Part shown: piece after piece, positions 16,449 to 28,400 of the stretch
Numbering within the stretch: the stretch's first letter is position 1
Layout of the letters: each line of letters begins with the position of its first letter
Source of the DNA: PALSA-1296 sp038210275
Lineage (GTDB): Bacteria > Bacteroidota > Ignavibacteria > Palsa-1295
Reading direction: 5' to 3'
DNA length: 64,000 nucleotides
NCBI GenBank assembly: GCA_038210275.1
Contig: JBBQWV010000016.1
Coordinates: 1-64,000 of the forward strand
Position numbers and translations under genes: made by a program
Notes under the pieces: generated by a model
The model's database searches: none
Seen by the model: only the letters and a program-made list of their open reading frames with translations
Told to the model about the DNA's origin: nothing

Positions 16449-19400
16449 ATGATACTGAAAAAATTTTCGGTATTTTACGTCTTATTTTTTATTTGCCTTA
16501 CCGCAACGATCGTTCGCGGTCAGGCAAGTATGCAGCGTGGAGTCCGTATCTCCAACGCTAATGGCAATATTGTAACGATTCAAACCGGAATCGCTCCGCA
16601 AACCTATAGCCTCGTCCTTCCACTTACTTCGAATCCATCCCTTACAACGGCTTCAGTTCTTTACGGACTCGGAACTGGTAATCTCACATGGACAGATATC
16701 ACCGGCGTTGCTGATGGATGGCTGTTGGCGCTCAAAACTTCCGGGGGTAATCTTGTGCCAACATGGATTGATCCAACGACGATTGGCGCATGGGCACTGA
16801 ATGGAAATGCAACCATCTCCGCGTGGAATGGCTCGGCAGGAAATTTTCTCGGTACGACTTCTGCACAGCCTTTAGTTGTTGCAACGACCAACTCCACTCC
16901 ACAAGATATTATATTCATGACGGGCAACACTGAGAAGATGCGATTGCTCGGTTCGGGAGAATTGGGAATCGGATTAAGTCCGGTTTCAGGAAGACTTCTT
17001 GATGTTGGTGGAACATCGGGAACGGCAAACATTCGCTTCACATCACTTTCCGGAGCTGATCTTAATACAGCACTGGCTGCGACCGATGGTTTAGTGATCG
17101 CCGATAATAACGGTGATCTGACAAAACGCTCGCCGTCTATTTTGGGTACGGTACTTGCGGGATCTTATGTTCAGTATGATCTTGCTGGAACACAAAATAT
17201 CTCTGCCACTCGCCCGGATTATCTTTTTAATGTTGCTTATGCGAATGCTGCGTCTGATGCTAATGCTGCCGGAGCGGTGATTACTTCTGCATCAGGTGCA
17301 ACAAACCGCAGCGCTGCTGGTTTGGCTGTAACGGCCACAGCAACAGGAACGGGTACATCTACCGGATTGAATGTTACAGCCGGAGGTGGCGCTACAAATT
17401 ATGCGGCACTATTCAATGGCGGCAGAGTCGGTATCGGGCAGAGCACACCATCACAATTACTTGAAGTTCGCGACGGAAATCTTTTCTTATCGAATTCTGG
17501 AACAGCAAGTCAGTTACAATTGCAAGGCACAGGTACGGGACTGAGTACTTTGCAAGCGGGAGCGCAAGGGACAAATATTTTTAATCTTACTCTGCCCACT
17601 TCTACTCCATCAGCGAATCAGGTATTGGGTGTGAATGCTATTTCAGGCGCAGGACCTTATGCAATTACACTTGGATGGCAGAATATTATCAGCGGTTCGT
17701 TTGTAAATTATAATACTACTTCAGTTCAAAATAGCGGAGTCATTACTTCGCCAAATTATCTTTTTAATGTTGCTTACGCTGGAAGCGCAACGACGAACGA
17801 TGCGCTCGGAGCTGTTATTTCATCTGTTGGAGGAACATCCGGAGCAACAAATGCAACAGGACTCGCCGTTACTGCTACTGCAAATAGCACCGGTACATCG
17901 ACGGCGCTGAATGTTACCGCCGGTGGGGGATCGACAAATTATGCCGCACTCTTCAATGGAGGAAAAGTCGGAATAGGGCAGAGTGCTCCTACACAATTGC
18001 TTGAAGTTCGAAACGGAAATTTCTTGCTTTCAAATTCCGGAACTGCAGATCAATTACAATTTCAAGGAACAAGTTCGGGCATCACCACTTTTCAGGCAGG
18101 AGCACAAGGCGCGACAAATATTAATTATACACTCCCCACATCTGCCTCTGCTGCGAACGGCTATGTACTTGCATCAACAACAGGCGGAGTGATGAGTTGG
18201 ACTGATCCTTCAGCTCTTGTATCAAGTAATTATTGGTCACTTGCAGGAAATGCGATTGCTTCAGCTTGGAATGGCGCAGCCGGAAGTTTTCTGGGCACGA
18301 CAAGCACACAGCCATTAGTTGTTGCCACAACGAACACCACAACACCGCAGCCAATAGAATTTTTTACGAACAATGCTGAGAAGATGCGGCTTACTTCTGC
18401 CGGGAATCTCGGAATTAATCAAACAAATCCTTCACAACTTCTGGATGTTGCCAACGGCAATATTTTACTTTCAAATTCCGGGACAGCCGGTCAATTACAA
18501 TTTCAAGGTACAAGTTCAGGCATTACATCCTTGCAAGCAGGAGCACAAGGAGCTAATACATACAACGTAACATTTCCGATCACAACACCTGCAGCAAATC
18601 AAGTATTGGGAGTCAGTGCGATTTCTGGTGCTGGTCCATACTCAATAGCATTAGGATGGCAGAATGTTTTCAGTGGCTCGTTCGTAAATTACAATACGGC
18701 ATCGGCGCAGAATACTGCCATCATCACCTCACCGAATTATCTTTTTAATGTTGCCTATACATCAAGTGCAACAACGAATAATGCGTTAGGGGCAGTTATT
18801 ACTTCTGTCGGTGGTACTTCCGGAGCGACCAACGCATCAGGTCTTGCAGTAACTGCCACTGCAAATGGAGCAGGTACTTCAACGGGTTTGAATGTTACCG
18901 CAAGCGGAGGTACTACAAATTATGCTGCATTATTCAGCGGTGGCAATGTAGGTATTGGACAAGTTTCGCCAACGCAATTACTCGAAGTTCGTAACGGAAA
19001 TTTCTTGCTTTCAAATTCCGGAACAGCGGATCAATTGCAATTCCAGGGCACGAGCACCGGCATTACAACTTTTCAAGCGGGCGTTCAGGGAGCGACGAAT
19101 ATAAATTATACTCTGCCGACTGCTGCTGCGGTTGCAAATGGTTATGTTCTTTCATCAACAACGGGCGGTGTGATGAGTTGGAGCGATCCATCATCGCTTA
19201 TTGCAAGTAATTATTGGTCACTTACCGGAAATGCAACAGCATCGGCATGGAATGGTGCTGCCGGAAATTTCTTAGGTACGACAAGCACACAGCCACTTGT
19301 CGTTGCAACAACGAATACCACGACACCTCAGCCTATAGAATTTTTCACGAACAATGTTGAGAGCGCACGTATTGCTTCGACAGGTGAATTTGGTATTGGT

Positions 19401-22400
19401 TTAACTCCTACAGCCGGAAGACTTCTTCATGTTGCTGGTACTGGTGGAACAGCGAATATTCGTTTTAACTCCTTATCAGGTGCTGATCTTAATACGGCTT
19501 TAGCTGCCACAGATGGGTTAGTGATAGCTGATAATAATGGTGATCTTACCAAACGTTCTCCTTCAGTCTTGGGAACTGCGCTGACTGGATCGTACGTGCA
19601 GTATGATATTTCTTCGCAGCAAAGTATTTCCGTTACTCGGGCAAATAATTTATTTAATGTTGCCTACAATGCTGCTGCCACAGATGCGAATGCGGCAGGA
19701 GCTATTATCTCATCTGTAGGCGGCGCGACAAATAGAAGTGCAAACGGACTTGCCGTTACTGCAACTGCAACTGGAACAGGAACATCAACTGGGTTGAATG
19801 TCACTGCTGGCGGCGGTGGAACAAATTATGCTGCATTGTTTAGTGGCGGCAATGTGGGAATTGGTCAGGCAACGCCGACGCAATTGCTTGAACTTCGCAA
19901 TGGTAATTTTTTACTTTCTAATTCCGGTTCTGCAGACCAACTTCAATTTCAAGGCACGAGTACCGGGATAACAACTTTCCAAGCAGGGGTGCAAGGTGCG
20001 ACGAATATCAATTACACGCTTCCAATTTCAGCTGCAGCTGCAAATAATTATGTGATGGCTTCGACGACTGCGGGAGTACTTAGTTGGGTGGATGCTTCGA
20101 CGATTACGAATGATTGGCATTTAATCGGAAACGCAACAGCTTCCGCATGGAATGGAGCTGCTGGAAATTTCTTAGGGACGACAAGTACTCAGCCGCTTGT
20201 GGTTGCAACGACGAATACTACGACTCCACAGCCTATAGAGTTCTTCACGAACAATACGGAGAAGATGCGTTTATTACCATCAGGTAATTTTGGTATTGGA
20301 CAAACAAATCCATCTCAATTACTCGAAGTTCGTAATGGTAATTTCTTGCTTTCGAATTCAGGTTCAGCCGATCAGTTACAATTCCAGGGGACAAGCACAG
20401 GGATAACAACTTTCCAAGCAGGGGTGCAAGGTGCGACGAATATCAATTACACGCTTCCAATTTCAGCTGCAGCGGCAAATAATTATGTGATGGCTTCGAC
20501 GATTGCGGGAGTACTTAGTTGGGTGGATGCTTCGACGATTACGAATGATTGGCATTTAATTGGCAACGCAACAGCTTCTGCATGGAATGGCGCTGCCGGA
20601 AATTTCTTAGGCACGACCAGTACTCAGCCTCTTGTGGTTGCAACAACAAATACCACGACTCCACAGCCGATAGAATTCTTCACAAATAATACGGAGAAGA
20701 TGCGCTTGCTGCCATCGGGTAATCTCGGTATAGGACAAACGAATCCATCGCAGCTTCTTGAAGTTCGCAACGGCAACCTTCTTCTTTCGAATTCTGGTTC
20801 AGCAGATCAATTACAATTCCAAGGTACAGGTGCCGGAACGACGAGCTTTTTAGCCGGTGCTCAGGGAGTGACAAATCTTACATATACTCTTCCTATTTCA
20901 GCGCCTTCTGCTAACTCATTATTTTATTCATTGGGCGGAGCTGCAAGTAATTTGTCATGGTCGAATGCCGGTAGCAATGGACAGATACTCACGGTCACGG
21001 GCGGAGTACCTTCATGGCAGAACGCCTCGATATTAAATGGCAACTTTGTTCTTTATGATGTGACGACACCTCAAAATCTTTCAGTCACACGTACTGATAA
21101 TTTATTTAATGTTGCCTACGCTGCCGGAGCAAATGATGCTAACGCCGCTGGCGGTGTTGTCACTTCAGTAGGCGGAGCAACGAACAGAAGTGCTACAGGA
21201 CTCTCAGTGACTGCAACAGCGACAGGAACGGGTACATCAACCGGATTAAATGTTACATCAGGTGGCGGCGGAACAAATTATGCTGCATTATTTAACGGAG
21301 GAAATGTAGGAATTGGTCAGGCAGCGCCGACGCAATTACTTGAAGTTCGTAATGGAAATTTGTTGCTCTCAAATTCAGGTTCAGCCGATCAGTTGCAATT
21401 CCAAGGTACGAGCACAGGGCTAACAACATTCCAAGCAGGGGTGCAGGGTGCGACGAATATAAATTATACTCTCCCTATTTCTGCCGCTGCAGCAAATAAT
21501 TATGTAATGGCTTCGACAACAACCGGGACACTGAGTTGGGTTGATGTTTCAACTATTACAAATGATTGGCATTTAATTGGCAATGCAACAGGATCGGCTT
21601 GGAACGGTGCAGCGGGAAGTTTTCTTGGTACGACAAGTACACAGCCTCTTGTCGTTGCAACGACAAATACTACTACTCCTCAGCCGATAGAATTCTTTAC
21701 AAATAATGCTGAGAAGATGCGCATTGCTTCTTCGGGAAATGTCGGTATTAATCAAACTAATCCATCGCAGCTGCTTGAAGTTCGCAACGGAAATCTTCTC
21801 ATTTCGAATTCAGGTTCGTCAGGTCAATTGCAGTTGCAAGGATCAAGTACTGGCGCTTCAACTTTCTTGGCAGGTTCACAGGGCGCTGTCAATATTAATT
21901 ATACGCTTCCTGTTTCTTCGCCTTCGGCAAACTCATTGCTATATTCTTCCGGCGGAGCGACAAATAATCTTGTATGGTCCAATACCGGAAGTAATGGACA
22001 GATATTAATAGTAACAGCCGGAGTTCCGAGTTGGCAGAATTCAAATACACTGACAGGTTTTGTGCTCTATGATGTGACGACTCCGCAAAATTCCTCTGTT
22101 ACGCGTACAGATAATTTATTTAATCTTGCGTATGGGGCTGGTGCGAATGATGTTAATGCAGCAGGAGCAGTAATATCTTCAACTGGTGGGGCAACCAATC
22201 GCAGTGCAACAGCACTTTCATTAACCTCGGCAGCAACCGGAACCGGGACTTCTACCGGATTAAGCGTAACTGCTTCAGGTGGTACAACACAGACAGCAAT
22301 TATAGCGACAGGTAATATAAATTTGCTCAGCGCAGGCGGAGTAGCGAGTAATTTAAGTTTACAAAATCCGGCAGGGACGTTCGCTTCAAGTTTTACGTCG

Positions 22401-25400
22401 GGTACGCAAGCAGCGAACATTAATTATACATTGCCAATATCTGTCGCTGCATCAAACGGATATGTACTCTCATCCTCAACAACTGGTTCGCTTAGTTGGG
22501 TAGATGCGACGACTGTTACCAATGATTGGCATTTAATTGGAAATGCAACCGGATCGGCATGGAATGGCGCAGCAGGAAGTTTCCTCGGAACGACAAGTAC
22601 TCAGCCATTAGTAATCGCAACAACAAATACGACGACACCACAGCCGATCGAATTCTTCACGAACAATACGGAGAAGATGCGGTTGCTGCCTTCGGGTAAT
22701 TTTGGTATTGGGCAAACTAATCCATCGCAGTTGTTCGAAGTACGTAATGGTAATTTCTTGCTTTCAAATTCAGGAGCCTCTGATCAATTACAATTCCAGG
22801 GAACAGGGTCAGGTATAACAACCTTCGCAGCAGGTGCACAAGGAGTAACGAATCTTAACTATACTCTGCCGATCTCTGCCCCTGTTGCGAACTCATTGCT
22901 CTATTCTTCAGGCGGTGCGGCAAGTAATTTATCGTGGTCGAATACCGGAACGGCGGGACAAATTTTAACGATCACCGGTGGAATACCAAGTTGGCAGAAT
23001 TCCAATACGCTTACTGGCTTTGTACTCTACGATGTAACGACTCCACAAAATTCATCTGTTACTCGCACAGATAATTTATTTAATCTTGCTTATGGAGCTG
23101 GCGGCAATGATGCGAATGCTGCCGGAGCTGTTATCAGTTCAACAGGTGGAGCTACCAATAGAAGCGCGACAGCTTTATCATTGACTTCAACTGCGACAGG
23201 CACAGGCACTTCAACAGGGTTAAGCATAACTTCATCAGGTGGTACAACTCAAACAGCTATTTCCGCGACAGGAAATATCAATTTATTGAGCGCTGGCGGT
23301 TTGGCAAGCAGTTTCAGTCTGCAGAATCCGGCTGGTACTTTTGCGACAAGTTTTTCTGCAGGTGCGCAGATCGCAAATATTGGTTACACACTTCCTACTG
23401 CCGGAGCAGCAGCGAATGGATATGTTCTTTCGGCAACAACAACGGGAGTTCTGAGTTGGAGCAATCCAACTGTTCTTCTTAGTAATAATTACTGGACTCT
23501 TTCAGGTAATTCCGGAACGACAGCATATAACGGCGCAACAGGCAACTTCTTAGGTACAACGGATGCACAGCCGTTAGTTCTTGCAACAACGTTTACTGCA
23601 ACACCGCAGCCGATAGAGTTCTTTGCGAATAATTTGGAGAAGATGCGCATTGCTGCAAACGGCAATGTCGGAATCGGTCAGACAAATCCGTCTCAGCTTC
23701 TTGAACTTAAAAATGGTAATCTGTTATTTTCAAATACTACTGGCACTGCGGATCAGTTACAACTTCAAGGTACGGCGGCAGGTATAACGACTTTCGCTGC
23801 AGGCGCACAAGGAGCAACGAATCTTAATTACACACTTCCGATCCTAACTCCGGCGGCAAGTTCATTGCTCTACTCATCCGGCGGTGCAGCAAGTAATTTA
23901 TCGTGGTCGAATACCGGAACGGCGGGACAAATTTTAACAATCACAGGCGGAATACCTTCGTGGCAGAATTCAAATACTCTGACAGGTTTTGTGCTCTATG
24001 ATGTGACTACTCCTCAGAATGCATCTGTAACACGCACTGATAATTTATTTAATATTGCCTATGGTGCAGGCGGCAATGATGCGAATGCTGCGGGTGCAGT
24101 AATAACTTCTGTCGGCGGAGCCACGAATAGAAATGCAACAGGTCTTTCTGTGACAACAACTGCAACCGGCACCGGTACCTCGACAGGATTGAATATAACT
24201 ACTGGTGGTGGTACAACAAATTATGCTGCAACATTCAGCGGCGGCAATGTTGGAATCGGTCAGGTTGCACCGACGCAATTGCTTGAAGTCAAGAATGGTA
24301 ATCTTCTACTTTCAAATTCCGCGACTGCCGATCAGTTGCAATTTCAAGGTACAAGTACTGGCCTGAGCACATTCGCAGCCGGAGTGCAAGGAGCGAATAC
24401 TTTTAACTACACGTTGCCGATCACTACGCCATCAGCAAATCAAGTCTTGACCGCGACGGCAGTTTCCGGTGCAGGTCCTTTTGCAGTGACATTGGGGTGG
24501 CAAAATGCTTCAGGCTCATTTGTGAACTACAATACAGCCACAGTACAAAATTCTGCAGTTATCACATCACCGAATTATCTCTTTAATGCAGCCTACGCCG
24601 CAAGTGCCACAGCAAATAATGCACTTGGCGGAGTGATTACATCTGCAAGCGGAACGTCGGCTGCAACAAATGCAACGGGTCTTGCTGTGACCGCGACTGC
24701 AAATGGAGCAGGTACCTCAACAGCATTGAATGTTACGGCAGGTGGTGGTACAACAAATTATGCTGCATTATTTAATGGCGGAAATGTTGGAATTGGTCAA
24801 GCCACTCCATCGCAATTACTTGAAGTGCGAAACGGAAATCTTTTGCTTTCAAACTCAGGTTCAGCCGATCAGTTACAATTCCAAGGGACAAGCACAGGAA
24901 TAACGACATTGCAAGCAGGTGCTCAGGGAGTAACAAGTCTTAATTATACACTTCCGATCACTGCGCCGGCTGCAAGTTCATTATTATATTCATCAGGTGG
25001 AGCGGCAAGTAATTTATCCTGGTCGAATACAGGAAGCAATGGTCAGATCCTGACAATTACGGCAGGAGTACCTTCTTGGCAGAATGCTTCGGCTCTCAAC
25101 GGATCGTTCGTTCAATATGATGTTACCTCAGCGCAAAATGGATCAGCGACACGTACGGATAATCTTTTTAATGTTGCGTATGCTGCAGGTGCAAGTGATG
25201 TGAATGCGGCAGGCGCAGTAATAACTTCTGTCGGCGGAGCCACGAATAGAAATGCAACAGGTCTTTCCGTGACAACAACTGCAACCGGCACCGGTACCTC
25301 GACAGGATTGAATGTAACTGCAGGTGGTGGCGGAACAAATTATTCCGCATTATTTAATGGTGGTAATGTGGGTATCGGACAAGCAACGCCAACACAATTG

Positions 25401-28400
25401 CTTGAAGTCAAGAATGGTAATCTTCTACTTTCAAATTCCGCGACTGCCGATCAGTTACAATTCCAGGGTACGAGTACTGGCTTAAGCACTTTCCAAGCCG
25501 GTGTTCAGGGTGCAAATACATTTAATTACACGCTACCAATTACGACTCCGACTGTAAATCAAGTTCTTACTGCAAGTGCAGTCAGCGGTGCAGGTCCTTT
25601 TGCCGTTACTCTTTCCTGGGCAGCTGCAGCGGCGGCAGGATCGTATGTTAATTATAACACTGCTTCGATTCAAAATACCGCTGTTATTACTTCTCCAAAT
25701 TACTTATTTAATGTAGCCTACGCCGCAAGTGCCACAGCAAATAATGCACTTGGTGGAGTGATTACTGCTGCAAGCGGAACATCTGCGGCAACAAATGCGA
25801 CCGGACTTGCAGTTACTGCAACAGCAAACGGAGCGGGCACTTCAACAGGTCTGAATGTCACAGCCAGTGGTGGAACAACAAATTATGCTGCATTATTTAA
25901 TGGTGGTAGAGTAGGTATCGGCAATGCAACACCGACGCAATTACTTGAAGTCAAGAGTGGTAATCTTTTACTCTCGAATGCAGGTGCGGCTGATCAGTTG
26001 CAATTTCAAGGAACAAGCACCGGAATATCCACATTCCAAGCAGGAGCGCAGGGAGCAACAAATATAAATTACACTCTTCCTCTTGCTGCTCCTGTTGCCA
26101 ATAATTATGTACTCACTGCAACGACGGGTGGCGTGATGAGTTGGACAGACCCAGCAGCACTTCCTCCGAATGATTGGCATTTAACAGGTAATAGTGCTAC
26201 GACAGCTTATAACGGAGCTACAGGTAATTTCATTGGTACGACGGATGCACAACCATTTGTCTTAGGTACAACATTTACGACAACATCTCAACCGATCGAA
26301 TTTTTTACGAACAACACGGAGAAGATGCGTTTGCTGCCATCGGGTAATCTTGGTATCGGACAGACAAATCCAACACAGCTTCTTGAAGTCCGCAATGGTA
26401 ATTTACTTCTCTCGAATTCAGCGACTGCCGATCAGTTACAATTCCAAGGTACGAGTACAGGGCTGAGTACTTTCGCAGCAGGAGTTCAGGGAGCGAATAC
26501 TTTTAATTACACACTGCCGATCACAACACCGACTGTAAATCAAGTTCTCACAGCAAGTGCAGTCAGCGGTGCAGGACCTTTTGCCGTTACTCTTTCCTGG
26601 GCAGCTGCAGCGGCGGCAGGATCGTATGTAAATTATAATACTGCTTCTGTACAGAATACCGCTGTTATTACTTCTCCAAATTACTTATTTGATGTTGCTT
26701 ACGCAGCAAGTGCTACGGCTAATAATGCACTCGGTGCGATCATCAGTTCTTCAAGCGGTACATCTGCGGCAACCAATGCAACGGGTCTTGCTGTCACTGC
26801 AACAGCAAATGGAGCAGGCACTTCAACCGGTTTAAATGTTACTGCCGGTGGTGGTACAACAAATTACGCAGCATTGTTCAATGGCGGTAGAGTAGGTATT
26901 GGAAATGCCGCCCCGGCGACCGGGCTCGATCTTTCCTCTGATTTTGCAACACGTGAATTGAATTATGCAACTGCAATGCCTGCTTCAAGCAATGACGTGA
27001 ATTTTGACGCATCAGGAAATCTGATAAGTCTTGTACGTATTGCAAATGCTGCTGCACCATTTACTATAACCGGTTTTGCCGGAGGGCGGAACGGTAAGAT
27101 GTTAACGGTATATAATGCTACGGGTCAGGCATTGTCTATTGCAAATCAAAGCGCATCGAGTGTAGCCGCAAATAGAGTTATTACCGGAACGGCCGCAAAC
27201 GTTGTCCTTCAATCTGGAAGTAGTGTTGATTTTAAATACAGCCCGACTGATGCTCGCTGGTTCATCGCTTCACTGAATGACCTCAGTCAGCTGCCCGGTA
27301 TGTTTGTAAATTACAATACTGCAACTGCTCAGAATACGGCAGTAATAACTTCTGCAAATTATCTTTACAATATTGCTTATGCTGCAAGTGCTACAACCAA
27401 TAATGCACTTGGGGCTTTAATTACTTCGGCAAGTGGCACCTCCGGTGCTACAAATGCAACGGGACTTGGTATTGTTTCTACAGCAAATGGAGCAGGAACA
27501 TCCACCGGTTTGAATGTAAATGTGAGTGGCGGCACGACGAACTATGCAGCATTATTCAATGGTGGTAATGTCGGAATAGGGCAAACCGCTCCAACACAGT
27601 TGCTTGAAGTCAAGAACGGTAATTTACTTCTTTCAAATTCCGCAACTGCTGATCAATTACAATTCCAAGGAACAAGTACTGGTTTAAGCACTTTCCAAGC
27701 CGGTGTACAGGGAGCGAATACTTTTAATTACACACTGCCGATCACAACGCCGACTGTAAATCAAGTTCTCACAGCAAGTGCAGTCAGCGGAGCGAGTCCT
27801 TATGCTGTAACTCTTTCATGGGCAGCAGCAGGTGGAGGATCATTCGTTAATTATAATACTGCTGCGGTTCAGAACAGCGCAATTATTACTTCTCCTAATT
27901 ATCTGTTTAATGTTGCCTATGCTGCAAGTGCAACAACGAATAATGCGTTAGGCGGAGTCATCAGTTCAGTCGGTGGAACATCAGGAAATACAAATGCGAC
28001 AGGTCTTGCTATTACTGCAACAGCCCATAGTACCGGAACATCTACAGGATTGAATGTTAACGCTAGTGGTGGTACAAATAATTATGCAGCACTCTTCCAA
28101 AGTGGTAGGGTTGCCATCGGTAATGCAGCACCTGCGACAGGACTTGATCTCAGTTCTGATTTTGCAACTCGTGAATATAATTATGCTACCTCACTTGTTG
28201 GTACAAAAAATGATGTAAACTTTGACGGCGCAAATAATTCGATCAGCTTTGTTCGCCTTGCTACAGCATCAGGTGGATTTACTTTGACAGGTTTCACCGG
28301 TGGTCAAAACGGAAAACGACTAACGATCTATAACGGAACTGCGCAAACGATGACGATTGCCAATCAAAGTGCAAGCAGTGTTGCTGCGAATAGGATCATC

